Positions 16,799 through 25,344 of a stretch of 64,000 nt of DNA are shown in pieces (position 1 is the first letter of the stretch; every line of letters starts with the position of its first letter). The position numbers and the translations under genes were made by a program. This DNA is from Desulfonatronum thiosulfatophilum (GTDB lineage: Bacteria; Desulfobacterota; Desulfovibrionia; Desulfovibrionales; Desulfonatronaceae): the NCBI RefSeq assembly GCF_900104215.1, contig NZ_FMXO01000018.1, positions 1 to 64,000 of the forward strand, given 5' to 3'. Below the pieces are notes generated by a model that was given only the letters and a program-made list of their open reading frames with translations, ran no database searches and was not told the DNA's origin.

Positions 16799-16811
16799 GT
16801 ATCGTCAGTTC

Positions 16812-17441
16812 ATGGAACATAACCCCTCCACCCCCTGGCTGGAATGGTCCCGGGAGATTCAGGCCCTGAGTCAGACCGGGCTGGCCTTTGCCCAGACCCA
16901 TTACGAACGCGTCCGCTACCACCGCCTGCTGGAACTGGCTTCGGAAATGGTTGCCAGCCGAACCTGCTTGAATCCTGATGAAATTTTACGCACCTTCCAG
17001 GTGCAGCCGGGATATGCCACCGTCAAGGTGGATGTGCGCGGCGCCGTGGTTCGCGAGGACAGGATTCTGCTTGTGCGCGAGCGGGCTGACGGTCGCTGGG
17101 CCATGCCCGGGGGATGGGCCGACGTGGGTGAATACCCGTCTGTGATGATCGCCCGGGAGATCCAGGAGGAAAGCGGTTACGAAGCCAAACCGTTCCGGGT
17201 TGTCGGGGTGTACGACGCCAACCGAGCCGGTCGGCCCATGGAATTCTTCCATGCCTATAAGGTGATATTTCTCTGTGAACTGATCGGAGGTGCTGCGGCA
17301 AGCAGCGACGAAACATCGGAGGTCGGCTTCTTCCCCTTTGACGACCTGCCCCCGCTTTCGGAGCACCGGACCAACCAGACGCACCTGCTGGAGGTCCGCC
17401 GGCACCTTGACGATCCGACCCGCCCCGCGGCCTTTGATTGA
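16812..17441 (+). CDS. NUDIX hydrolase with NUDIX N-terminal domain
   Basis: A 209-residue pyrophosphohydrolase of the kind acting on ADP-ribose or related nucleoside diphosphate compounds. The first 60 residues (EIQALSQTGLAFAQTHYER) form the helical N-terminal domain found in one NUDIX subgroup. The Nudix box runs from GWADVGEYPSVMIA through REIQEESGYE and is intact, with the metal-binding REIQEE. The start is placed at ATG 16812 (MEHNPSTPW) because in-frame starts further upstream lie inside the preceding gene and its terminator. The substrate is unknown. Confidence 0.85.
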   Translation: MEHNPSTPWLEWSREIQALSQTGLAFAQTHYERVRYHRLLELASEMVASRTCLNPDEILRTFQVQPGYATVKVDVRGAVVREDRILLVRERADGRWAMPGGWADVGEYPSVMIAREIQEESGYEAKPFRVVGVYDANRAGRPMEFFHAYKVIFLCELIGGAAASSDETSEVGFFPFDDLPPLSEHRTNQTHLLEVRRHLDDPTRPAAFD

Positions 17442-17496
17442 TTAAGCGTTGTGCGCAATGCGCTGTATTTACAATCGGTGTGGAGCAACCACGGAT

Positions 17497-18621
17497 ATGA
17501 TTTTACGTATGATCTGGGCGGCAGGAGGGCTGTCCTGCCTGCTGCTGGCTTTGACGCTACTCGGTACGGTGGGATGTTCGGGTAAGAATCCCCACTACGA
17601 CCCCGCAAAGCCCCATCACACATCCTCCGGGTTCCAGAACAACTATCCTCATGGCTGGCCCAGTCGTTGGGATTTCTGGAGCTGGGCCATTCAGCGCCGC
17701 CTGGACGGGTTGCCCATGGAACCGACCCTGGAATTGGCCACAGTGGAGGCGGATGTGGCGTTTGTTCAGGGGAACCGTTCCGAAACCGCCGCCACCTGGA
17801 TCGGTCACGCCACGGTGCTGATGCAGATGGGCGGCCTGAACATCCTCACTGATCCGCATTTTTCCGAAAGGGCCTCACCCGTGCAGTGGGCCGGTCCCCA
17901 GCGATGGCAGCCGCCGGGGCTCAACCTGGCGGAGTTGCCGCGCATCGACCTGGTGCTCATCTCGCATAATCACTACGACCACCTTGATCTGGCTTCGGTT
18001 CGCGCCCTGGCTGCCCAGGAGGGCGGTTCGCCTCTGTTCATGGTCCCCTTGGGATTGAAGGAATGGTTCTATCGGAATGTGCCGGACGTCAGAGGCCGGG
18101 TTGCGGACCTGGACTGGTGGGACCGCCGGTACATCCGCAAGGATGCGTCCGGACAAGCCGAACTCGGGGAATCACCCGCCGTCGGCATCGTCCATTTCGT
18201 TCCGGCCCAGCATTGGTCGCAACGCACCCTCTGGGACAGAAATCGGACCTTGTGGGGAGGCTGGGTGGTGGAGCAACCGGATTTCGTCTTCTATTTTGCC
18301 GGGGATATGGGATATTCCCAGGATGCTATAGATATCGGCGAACGTTTCGGAGGCTTTGATCTCGCGGCCATTCCCGTGGGCGCTTATGAACCGCGCTGGT
18401 TCATGCACAACCAGCACGTCAATCCGGATGAAGCCGTGCAGGTGCACAAGGACGTCTTGGCGCGCCATTCCCTGGGCATCCATTGGGGCACCTTCAACGG
18501 GATTACGGATGAACCTCTGGATCAACCCATAACCGATCTGGCCGTGGCTCTGGAAAAGCACGGGCTGACGGAAACGGACTTTTTCCTGTTGCGCCATGGG
18601 GAAACACGGCGATTTGAATGA
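17497..18621 (+). CDS. NAPE-PLD-like MBL-fold lipoprotein
   Basis: A 374-residue metallo-beta-lactamase-fold protein with a lipoprotein signal (LLALTLLGTVGCSG). Metal-binding residues are visible in ISHNHYDHLD (HxHxDH), FAGDMGYS and GIHWGTF. The N-terminal WSWAIQRR and IGHATVLMQMGGLNILTDPHFSERASP segments are characteristic of the NAPE-hydrolysing phospholipase D / RomA branch, so a role in phospholipid or cell-envelope metabolism is plausible. The ATG 17497 (MILRMIWAAGG) starts directly before the signal peptide. An upstream in-frame ATG at 17449 would add 16 residues. It follows the NUDIX gene closely. Confidence 0.8.
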   Translation: MILRMIWAAGGLSCLLLALTLLGTVGCSGKNPHYDPAKPHHTSSGFQNNYPHGWPSRWDFWSWAIQRRLDGLPMEPTLELATVEADVAFVQGNRSETAATWIGHATVLMQMGGLNILTDPHFSERASPVQWAGPQRWQPPGLNLAELPRIDLVLISHNHYDHLDLASVRALAAQEGGSPLFMVPLGLKEWFYRNVPDVRGRVADLDWWDRRYIRKDASGQAELGESPAVGIVHFVPAQHWSQRTLWDRNRTLWGGWVVEQPDFVFYFAGDMGYSQDAIDIGERFGGFDLAAIPVGAYEPRWFMHNQHVNPDEAVQVHKDVLARHSLGIHWGTFNGITDEPLDQPITDLAVALEKHGLTETDFFLLRHGETRRFE

Positions 18622-18642
18622 TCAGGAGAGGCAGCAACGTGA

Positions 18643-19416
18643 TCAGTTTGAAGACGAAAGCCGCTTTCCCACCGGTGCGACATAGATCGCAAATTCTTCT
18701 TCACCATCAAGCCCGATGAGTTTGTCCATCTCCTCCTGGTCGTAGGCGGCCACCGCGCAGGTGCCTGCATCGATGGATTCACAGGCCAGATAGAGATTCT
18801 GACAGACATGGCCTACGTCCATGAGGATCACCCGGTGCGCGGTCAAGCCGTAACGCCATTCCATGCGATAGGGGATGCAGGCCCAGACAAAGGTGGCCGC
18901 GGCATGGCCGACGAACTGCTGGCCATAGGCCGCCCGGCTCAAGGAGCGTTCCATATCCGCAATCTCCTGAACAAGGACGATTTCGTGTTCCACGGGCAGG
19001 TAACGGTACAGCGCCGGCGGAACTCGTTCCACGTCACGGATAAAGATATAGGTTTCAAAACTGTGCCTGGCGCCCGCGGAAGGAACATTGCGCAAGGCCG
19101 TGCCCCGGCCAATCATCTGGCGGATCCCCTGGGTAGCCCAAAGCAAAAAGGACAGCTCCTCTAGACTCAGCTCCGAACCGGAAAAGTTGCGGCGGCTTTT
19201 GCGCCGGGCAATGGCTTCGATCAGCTGCATGCTGCCCAGATCGGAAGGCCACTCCTTCGGCCCGGGCAGCGAGATGCGAGTCGCTTCCGGATCAGCCGGT
19301 TTTTGCAGCGGTGGGGCCGGAATCCCTTTGTTCTGATCGGTTTGTGAAAAGTCGGCCTGCTTGCGCAGCACATCGGTCAGGAAAAGGCGGTGGGCGCGTA
19401 ACCTGTCGTCAATCAT
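18643..19416 (-). CDS. SagB-type nitroreductase-family oxidoreductase
   Basis: A 257-residue FMN-dependent oxidoreductase of the SagB/McbC group. Motifs include IARRKSRRNFSG (FMN phosphate contact), SLEELSFLLWATQGI, the PSAGARHSFETYI segment, and a C-terminal GLDGEEEFAIYVAPVGK. Some members oxidise azoline rings in peptide biosynthesis, but stand-alone forms are common and of unknown role. No cyclodehydratase or precursor peptide gene is nearby. The ATG at 19416 follows GAGG and overlaps the end of obgE by 8 bases, indicating translational coupling. Confidence 0.8.
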   Translation of the reverse strand: MIDDRLRAHRLFLTDVLRKQADFSQTDQNKGIPAPPLQKPADPEATRISLPGPKEWPSDLGSMQLIEAIARRKSRRNFSGSELSLEELSFLLWATQGIRQMIGRGTALRNVPSAGARHSFETYIFIRDVERVPPALYRYLPVEHEIVLVQEIADMERSLSRAAYGQQFVGHAAATFVWACIPYRMEWRYGLTAHRVILMDVGHVCQNLYLACESIDAGTCAVAAYDQEEMDKLIGLDGEEEFAIYVAPVGKRLSSSN

Positions 19417-20461
19417 TGATTTCCTCTTCAACCGGTTTTTCCTCCAGTGCAAAGAACTGCTTGAGCATCAACCAAAGCCGTTCTTCCAACTCCTCCAGTC
19501 CTTTGGCCTGCAGGGCGGAGATCAGGAGCAGATCCTTGCCGTCGTGCTCGGCCCGTTCTCGCAGCATGGCCAGACGCTCTTCCGGCCAAAGGTCGATCTT
19601 GTTCACCACCCATAGCTGCTGTTTTTGCCCCAGAGCCGGATCAAAGCTGCCAAGCTCTTCGTTGAGCAGGGCGAAGCCGGCCCAGGGGTCGTCTTCCAGG
19701 GATACCTCCTCGACACTGAGCACGTGCAGCAGGAAACGGGTGCGTTCCACGTGCTTGAGGAATTTGTGCCCCAGGCCCCGGCCTTCATGGGCACCGCTGA
19801 CCAGACCCGGAATGTCGGCCAGGATCAGTTTTTCGCCGTGTTCCCCCAGCATCACCCCCAGGTTGGGGCTGAGCGTGGTGAAGGGATACGGGGCTATCTT
19901 GGGCCTTGCCGCGGAAAGCGCGGAAATCAGCGTGGATTTGCCGGCATTGGGCAGGCCGATGATGCCCACGTCGGCCAGGATCTTCAGCTCCAGGCGAATC
20001 CGCTTCTCTTCGCCCTCTTCGCCGGGCTGGGCAAAGCGCGGCGTGCGCATGGTGGCGGACTTGAAATGAGTGTTGCCCTTGCCGCCGCGGCCGCCCTTGA
20101 CCAGATGCACGGTCTGGCCTTCGACGGCCAGATCCGCAAGCAGTTGTTTTACGCCGTCCTCGTCCACTTCATAGAGCTGGGTTCCCAAGGGAACGTCGAC
20201 GACCAGATCATCGGCTTTGGCACCCGTCTTTTCCCGGCCGGAGCCGGGTTGCCCGTTGCGGGCTTCATAAAGCCGCTTCAGGCGGAAGTCGTAGAGGGAC
20301 AACAACTTGGAGTTCCCCCGAAAGATCACGTCTCCGCCCTTGCCTCCGTCGCCGCCGTCCGGCCCGCCTTTCGCGATATATTTTTCCCGGCGAAAAGAAA
20401 CGCATCCGTGACCGCCGTGGCCGGAGCGAACAGTTATTTCAGCTTCGTCTACAAATCTCAT
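19409..20461 (-). CDS. obgE: Obg-family GTPase (ribosome assembly)
   Basis: A 350-residue GTPase associated with 50S ribosome maturation and stress control. The glycine-rich Obg fold occupies residues 1-160 (GPDGGDGGKGGDV). The G domain has G1 GLPNAGKST, G3 DIPGLVSGAHEG and G4 NKIDLW. The C-terminal tail is short and acidic. The start is ATG 20461 (MRFVDEAEITVRSG), which matches family N termini. In most bacteria obgE follows rplU-rpmA directly; here a five-gene chemotaxis and redox segment separates them. Confidence 0.95.
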   Translation of the reverse strand: MRFVDEAEITVRSGHGGHGCVSFRREKYIAKGGPDGGDGGKGGDVIFRGNSKLLSLYDFRLKRLYEARNGQPGSGREKTGAKADDLVVDVPLGTQLYEVDEDGVKQLLADLAVEGQTVHLVKGGRGGKGNTHFKSATMRTPRFAQPGEEGEEKRIRLELKILADVGIIGLPNAGKSTLISALSAARPKIAPYPFTTLSPNLGVMLGEHGEKLILADIPGLVSGAHEGRGLGHKFLKHVERTRFLLHVLSVEEVSLEDDPWAGFALLNEELGSFDPALGQKQQLWVVNKIDLWPEERLAMLRERAEHDGKDLLLISALQAKGLEELEERLWLMLKQFFALEEKPVEEEIND

Positions 20462-20586
20462 GGTGTTTCCGTGTTGGGCCTTATGCTTGGTTGACGTGTT
20501 TTCATGTGGAAGGGGATAAGGGCAGTTGGGCGATGCAGGTTGATCGTGGCAGCCTGTTGTCGGCGACATGGTTGCGTGTCTAGAAG

Positions 20587-21531
20587 TCAGTGACCGCGAG
20601 CCGACATGATCTCCCGCAGATCCAGGGGATCGCCCCGGGACGGATCACGGACGAGTGTCAGGGCGTCCTTGGAGCATTTGCCGACGCAGACGCCGCAGCC
20701 CATGCACTGCAAGGCGTCCAGAACATATGTTTCACCGAGCCGGTGAATGGCCTGGAACTGGCAGTTCCTGGCGCAGAGGCCGCACTGAATGCACCGGTCC
20801 TCGTCTTTGATGCAGACATACCCGGAGGAGGCCAGCATGGGCGTCCCGTTGCGCTGGGCGCTCATGGCTCCGCAGCAGCAGGCGCAGCAGTTGCAAATGG
20901 CGTAGAAACGGCCGAGCATGACATCCTTGAAAAAAGCATGGTGAACATGGCCCCGTTCATGTTCAGCCTGGAGAATGTCCTGGGCCTCTTCCCGGCTGAC
21001 CCAGCGGGCCTTGTCCGGGTGGTGTTCGGCAATGAATCCCGCAAAGGGTTCGCCGACAATCAGGCAGACATCCAGGGGCAGGCACGGTTTTGCGCTGGAA
21101 CCGCGGCACGGGCACTGCAGGGCCACAATCCGATCCGGATGCTGCAAGACAATGTCCCTGGCCGTGGCATAGGGAATGATCTGCTCCAAGTCGCCGAGAT
21201 CAATGTCCCGATTAACCGTGACCAGCTGCCTGGCGTGCTCCAGGTGGAGCACCTTGCCGTGGTACGTGTCGGCAAAGTTGATCTTGCGGCTTTGCTTCTC
21301 CGGAAGAGACGTGGTTTTTGATTTCCGGAACAGGGCCGCCAGAGGCTTGAGAACCCGAACCGCGGAATGTCGCCCGGTGCCTATGGAAATGTACAGCTCC
21401 GGCCAGCGGGCATACACGTAGCCATGCAGCCAGTTCCACGGGGAGTAGTTGGGCCTGGCCGTGAACTGCTCGTGAAAAGAACGGGTTGAAGGCTTAGTGA
21501 GCAATCGGGAAAGCAGTTTGGATATGGCCAT
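20587..21531 (-). CDS. Ferredoxin-type iron-sulfur protein with extra cysteine cluster
   Basis: A 314-residue soluble protein. The C-terminal part carries two 4Fe-4S ferredoxin motifs (CIQCGLCARNC and CMGCGVCVGKC). Ahead of them is an unusual dense cysteine run (CNCCACCCGAM near residue 215) and a CPCR motif near residue 140. The N-terminal 90 residues are basic. The family is common in sulfate reducers and anaerobes but has no firmly assigned role; electron transfer is inferred. The ATG at 21531 lies 7 bases after the stop of the small cysteine-rich gene. An in-frame extension to 21717 would overlap that gene and is rejected. Confidence 0.8.
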   Translation of the reverse strand: MAISKLLSRLLTKPSTRSFHEQFTARPNYSPWNWLHGYVYARWPELYISIGTGRHSAVRVLKPLAALFRKSKTTSLPEKQSRKINFADTYHGKVLHLEHARQLVTVNRDIDLGDLEQIIPYATARDIVLQHPDRIVALQCPCRGSSAKPCLPLDVCLIVGEPFAGFIAEHHPDKARWVSREEAQDILQAEHERGHVHHAFFKDVMLGRFYAICNCCACCCGAMSAQRNGTPMLASSGYVCIKDEDRCIQCGLCARNCQFQAIHRLGETYVLDALQCMGCGVCVGKCSKDALTLVRDPSRGDPLDLREIMSARGH

Positions 21532-21538
21532 GGAGAGT

Positions 21539-21772
21539 TCAGGCGGCGTCCTTGGTTCCGGTATATGTGAATGCGTCGACGTGCATTTTGTAAAATCGGC
21601 CCATGTCCGTGGCGATGGATCTGCCGCAGGGGCAGAACAGCATGCCGTCACGCTCCATGATGTCAAACCGTTTGCTGATCCGGGATTTGTGGCACCGCAG
21701 AACCTTTCCGGGACCAATTTTCTTGTATTTCCAAAGTTTGCATTTGCAGCCGGAACATTTGATCGTCAACAC
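21539..21772 (-). CDS. Small cysteine-rich zinc-ribbon protein
   Basis: A 77-residue basic protein with two cysteine groups: CSGCKCKLWKYKK near the N terminus and FCPCGR near residue 47. The pattern suggests a zinc ribbon. No named family is recognised. It lies between cheX and the ferredoxin-type gene on the same strand, with a 7-base gap to the latter, so co-expression is likely. Confidence 0.65.
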   Translation of the reverse strand: MLTIKCSGCKCKLWKYKKIGPGKVLRCHKSRISKRFDIMERDGMLFCPCGRSIATDMGRFYKMHVDAFTYTGTKDAA

Positions 21773-21825
21773 GCTGATTCGATCCTGGCGCAGGCCGGTG
21801 ACAGGGTCGTTTTGGCGGCAGAGAG

Positions 21826-22317
21826 TCAGGGATTGTCGGAATCCTCGGGTTCAAAGGAAACTTCGACCACCAGAGAGCCCTCGTCCGTTGTGAAGGGTAT
21901 GGCCAGAATGGGTGAGGAGGTGATGTGGCTGATCTTGTGCCCTTTTCCGATAATCACGGTGGGGGTGGAGGCTTTCAGTTTCATTCCCTGCTTGACCAGA
22001 TCCTGCCTGGCCTGTCCGGCGATCATGTTTGTCAATTCTCCCACGGCGTCAGCTATGTCGTCATTGATGGTCGAGTAGCTTTCAGCCAGCATATTGTTGA
22101 CAATTTTAAGTATGACCGGTTCATCCAGGGTCAAGGACATGACTCCGTCCGCGGAACCGGAAAAGCCGAGGGAGCCGGTGACGTCGCCGATGGCTGAGCG
22201 ACTCCGGTTGATGTACGGTTTGCCGGGGTTGACCTTGACCGAGGCCATCATGCCCAGGACGCCGACCACGGCGTCCAGAAACGGATTGATGAAAGAGACG
22301 TCGTAGCGCAGAACCAT
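21826..22317 (-). CDS. cheX: CheX-like chemotaxis phosphatase
   Basis: A 163-residue CheC/CheX-family protein that dephosphorylates CheY-P. The active-site ExxN motif is present in AVGELTNMIAG near residue 92. The N-terminal SFINPFLDAVVGVLGMM and the FSGSADGVMSL segment match CheX. It sits with an HDOD gene and cheR in the same orientation, 21 bases from the HDOD gene. The locus lacks cheA, cheW and cheY, which must be elsewhere. Confidence 0.85.
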   Translation of the reverse strand: MVLRYDVSFINPFLDAVVGVLGMMASVKVNPGKPYINRSRSAIGDVTGSLGFSGSADGVMSLTLDEPVILKIVNNMLAESYSTINDDIADAVGELTNMIAGQARQDLVKQGMKLKASTPTVIIGKGHKISHITSSPILAIPFTTDEGSLVVEVSFEPEDSDNP

Positions 22318-22338
22318 AAATGTGGGGAGAAAGGGCGG

Positions 22339-23556
22339 TTAGAGCAGAGCAGCCGTGATCTCATCGAAGTGCCGATCGTGCAGTTTCATCAGCGAGGAGA
22401 GAGCGTGCGGGTCAAGTCCGAGCAGTTGCCAGTCTTCCCGACTCATTCCGGGCAGGGAGTAGAGTCCGCCGGATGAGATTTCAGCGACATTGGCCATGAT
22501 GTCGGCGAGTTGGACCACGACTGCGCCTTTGCGGTCCACCGCAAGCTCAGGATGGTGATGATGAGCTATAAGGTCTTTCAAGGCGGAAGGAAAATCCCAT
22601 TCCTCCAGAAGAAGCCTGCCCACGTCGGCATGATTATATTCCAGGATCGTATTCTCCGCTTCCACCAGGGGCACCATGTCCGTCCGGGCGAGAAGCAGGG
22701 CTTCCACGGAGGCGTAGGCCATGTTCTTAAAAATAATCAGACGTCCCACATCATGGAGGAGACCAGCTGTAAAGTATCGCTCTGCAGGCAATCCGAGCTT
22801 CATGGCGATCAAATTCGCGAAAACGGCGCACCGCAGGGAGTGCCGCCAGAACGTTCGCATGTCCATAAGTTCTGGCGGTATATTCTTGAAGTAGTTGATC
22901 GTTGAAATCCCCAAGGCGAGGAAGGAGACTTCATGGACGCCGAGAAGAGATACTGCCCGTGATACGGAATCGATGGTGGAGGAAAAGCCGAAGAGGGGGC
23001 TGTTGACCAGTTTGAGCAGCTTCGCGGAAATACCTACATCCGTGTTGACGACATTGGCGATGTCATGGGCCGAGCTTTTGGGATTGTCCAGAACCTCACG
23101 AATCTTGAAGTAGATATCAGGAAATGAGGCCAAACCGACCTCGTGACGGACAATTTCCGCTGCATTTCCGACATCCTTGATAAAAAGATCTGAAAGATGC
23201 TCCATGTTCTTGGCCCGCAGAGCGCTTTCGCAGGGAACCTCCCAGCCTGAGGAAATCGCGCGGGCGGTACGTTCCACGGCAATGTGAAAGAGTCCCTTGA
23301 ATGCTTCGTGGTCGGGATCGACAAAGACGAAAAAATTGCGGGAATGGAGTTCCGCCTGACGAGCAGTCTCTGCTTCGAAATCCATTTCCACGGGCAGACG
23401 GACGGATACGGCGCTGAGGCCGAACTCCTTGAGAAGCTGGATCTGTTCGTCGCTCAACAAGACTCCCGCTTCCAAAAACGTTGTTCCATCCACACCGGGT
23501 ATTTTCCTGGCCAGAATCATTCCCGGGAGTAGATACTCCGTGCATACTCTGATCAC
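22339..23556 (-). CDS. HDOD-domain signalling protein
   Basis: A 405-residue protein. The N-terminal 100 residues (RVCTEYLLPGMILARKI) resemble domains that precede HD-GYP and HDOD regulators. The HDOD domain spans about residues 130-330, with AHDIANVVNTDVGISAKLLKLVNSPLFGF and AVSLLGVHEV. A partially HD-like GLLHDVGRLI and HHHHPE follow. HDOD proteins are signalling scaffolds without known catalysis. The start is the GTG at 23556, preceded by GGAGG at good spacing. The ATG at 23604 would lie inside the end of cheR and has no ribosome site. Confidence 0.8.
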   Translation of the reverse strand: MIRVCTEYLLPGMILARKIPGVDGTTFLEAGVLLSDEQIQLLKEFGLSAVSVRLPVEMDFEAETARQAELHSRNFFVFVDPDHEAFKGLFHIAVERTARAISSGWEVPCESALRAKNMEHLSDLFIKDVGNAAEIVRHEVGLASFPDIYFKIREVLDNPKSSAHDIANVVNTDVGISAKLLKLVNSPLFGFSSTIDSVSRAVSLLGVHEVSFLALGISTINYFKNIPPELMDMRTFWRHSLRCAVFANLIAMKLGLPAERYFTAGLLHDVGRLIIFKNMAYASVEALLLARTDMVPLVEAENTILEYNHADVGRLLLEEWDFPSALKDLIAHHHHPELAVDRKGAVVVQLADIMANVAEISSGGLYSLPGMSREDWQLLGLDPHALSSLMKLHDRHFDEITAALL

Positions 23557-23596
23557 ATCCAACCTCCGTTCTAATGAGAACAATGCGCGACTCGCA

Positions 23597-24475
23597 TCAC
23601 GCATCCTTCCTGTACACGATGCCCCCGGGCTTGATCAGGGGCTTAAAGGCACGAGAGATCTTATGGATTGTCTCCGAGTGGCCAAGCACCAGATACCCTC
23701 CGGGCAGAAGATTGTCGTAAAAACCGGAGATGACTTTTTGTTTCATCGGATCATCAAAATAGATAATTACATTGCGACAGAATATGATATGCGATCGCGG
23801 AATGCGCTTCAGGGCAAGCTTGTCGTTCAGGTTGATCAGGCTGAAGGAAACAAGTTTTTTGACTTTCGGGTGGATGCGGTATCCGCTCGGTTCTCTGGTG
23901 AAGTACCTGTTCAGGATATCCTTGGACGTCGTGCGCAAGGAATGTTCTCCATACAACCCATCCTGCGCCTTGGCGATCATGTCCGGGGAAAGATCGTTGG
24001 CCGTGATGCGTACCTTCCAACCGAGAATGGACATCCGCAACGCCTCGTGGAGCATGATGCCCAATGTGTAGGGCTCCTCGCCGGAGGAACAGCCCGCGGA
24101 CCAGATGTGCATGGTTTTGTCTTCGGATTGTTCGCGTTCCCGGATTACCTCTTTGAGCACGTTGGCTTCAAAGACTTCCAGTTGTTTGACGTCACGAAAG
24201 AAACTGGTTTCATTGGTAGTAATCTTGGACAGAAAAAATTTCAGTTCCTCGTTCTTCGTCGGACCGTGCCGCAGAAGCAATGCATATTCCTTGTAGCTGC
24301 GCAGCCCCAGATCAAGGAGTCGTGGGCCGAGGCGGTTTTCCAGAAGATACTTGCGGCGTTCCGGAATATCTATGCCCGCAAGATCATAGATGAACCGCCG
24401 CAGTTCATTGAACTCTTCGGCGCTGATGGGCGGCGTTTGGCGCAGATTCAAGGGGCTTGATGTGCTTGGAGCCAT
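23597..24475 (-). CDS. cheR: Chemotaxis protein methyltransferase CheR
   Basis: A 292-residue SAM-dependent methyltransferase that methylates glutamates of chemoreceptors. The N-terminal helical CheR_N domain (about residues 15-70) is followed by TNETSFFRD. The SAM-binding motif is SAGCSSGEEPYTLGIML, with IIFCRNVIIYFD and YLVLGHSETI further on. Length is normal. It begins an apparent operon cheR-HDOD-cheX-zinc ribbon-ferredoxin on the minus strand, downstream of the rpmA terminator. Confidence 0.93.
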   Translation of the reverse strand: MAPSTSSPLNLRQTPPISAEEFNELRRFIYDLAGIDIPERRKYLLENRLGPRLLDLGLRSYKEYALLLRHGPTKNEELKFFLSKITTNETSFFRDVKQLEVFEANVLKEVIREREQSEDKTMHIWSAGCSSGEEPYTLGIMLHEALRMSILGWKVRITANDLSPDMIAKAQDGLYGEHSLRTTSKDILNRYFTREPSGYRIHPKVKKLVSFSLINLNDKLALKRIPRSHIIFCRNVIIYFDDPMKQKVISGFYDNLLPGGYLVLGHSETIHKISRAFKPLIKPGGIVYRKDA

Positions 24476-24574
24476 TTGGCCTTTTCTCGAAATGGTATGT
24501 GAAGTGAGGTGGAACTCACATGAACAACATTAGTTGATTCTCTAGCAAAAGAGTAAGTAAAAGAAAAGCATTGC

Positions 24575-24607
24575 AAAAAAAAAGTGCGACCATGCGGGCC
24601 GCACTTT
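24575..24607 (-). terminator. Intrinsic terminator after rpmA
   Basis: On the minus strand AAAGTGCG (24607-24600) pairs with CGCACTTT (24588-24581), and a run of T extends to about 24575. It lies 48 bases downstream of the rpmA stop and separates rplU-rpmA from cheR. Confidence 0.85.
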
Positions 24608-24654
24608 AACGTACACGATCATGTAGCATGTTCGTGTTCAGGAGTGGTACGAAT

Positions 24655-24933
24655 TTAATTTGCCGGTGAATCCGCCGGAACGATGTTGATCCTGGTCTTT
24701 ACTTTGCGTTGCCGGGTGTAACGCTCGAATTCAACCACGCCGTCCGTCAAGGCGAACAAGGTGTAGTCGCGGCCCATGCCGACATTTTTGCCGGGATGGA
24801 ATTTGGTGCCCAGCTGACGGACCAGGATATTCCCGGCCAGGACCTGCTGTCCGCCGAAACGCTTGACGCCGCGTCGCTGACCAGCGCTGTCGCGACCGTT
24901 TCTGGAGCTGCCTCCAGCTTTTTTATGTGCCAT
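24655..24933 (-). CDS. rpmA: 50S ribosomal protein L27
   Basis: A 92-residue ribosomal protein whose N terminus reaches the peptidyl transferase centre. [16 protein letters not shown] and LGVK-equivalent positions ([10 protein letters not shown]), followed by [22 protein letters not shown], are diagnostic. It begins directly MAHKKAG with no Firmicute-type cleaved leader. It follows rplU by 15 bases. Confidence 0.97.
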   Translation of the reverse strand: MAHKKAGGSSRNGRDSAGQRRGVKRFGGQQVLAGNILVRQLGTKFHPGKNVGMGRDYTLFALTDGVVEFERYTRQRKVKTRINIVPADSPAN

Positions 24934-24948
24934 TGTAATCCTCCGTGG

Positions 24949-25263
24949 TTATGCCTGGATGGACTTGACCATGATTTTTGTGAATTCTTGACGATGTCCC
25001 TGCTTCTTCCTGGAGTCCTTGCGCCGCCAGAACCGAAAGACGATGATTTTCTTGTCTCGTCCATGCTCCAGGACTTCACAAGCTACCTTGGCGTCGGACA
25101 CATAGGGCTGTCCGGCCATGGCCTCGCTCTCGTTGCCAACAAGCAGAACCTTGTCCAGAAGGACCTCCGCGCCGGGTTCGGCGTGAATTCTGTCCACCTT
25201 GAGGCTCACTCCCTCTTCCATGCGGTATTGTTTGCCGCCTGACTCTACGATTGCATATCTCAT
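24949..25263 (-). CDS. rplU: 50S ribosomal protein L21
   Basis: A 104-residue ribosomal protein of the large subunit that contacts 23S rRNA. MRYAIVESGGKQYRMEEG is the family N terminus, and the segment FRFWRRKDSRKKQGHRQ is the conserved RNA-binding C-terminal region. The start is ATG 25263; an in-frame extension to 25296 is not typical of L21. It heads the rplU-rpmA unit. The 81 bases between comF and this gene should carry its promoter. Confidence 0.97.
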   Translation of the reverse strand: MRYAIVESGGKQYRMEEGVSLKVDRIHAEPGAEVLLDKVLLVGNESEAMAGQPYVSDAKVACEVLEHGRDKKIIVFRFWRRKDSRKKQGHRQEFTKIMVKSIQA

Positions 25264-25344
25264 TATCGGCCTCCCAAATGCAGAAACAGCTCTCATATGC
25301 GAAATTCTTTTGAATCGTCAAGCGAATTTTTCATTCCCGATGGA

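Noticed and set aside
18643-19416. SagB-type oxidoreductase as part of an azole peptide cluster
   Set aside because: No cyclodehydratase, docking protein or precursor peptide gene is visible around it.
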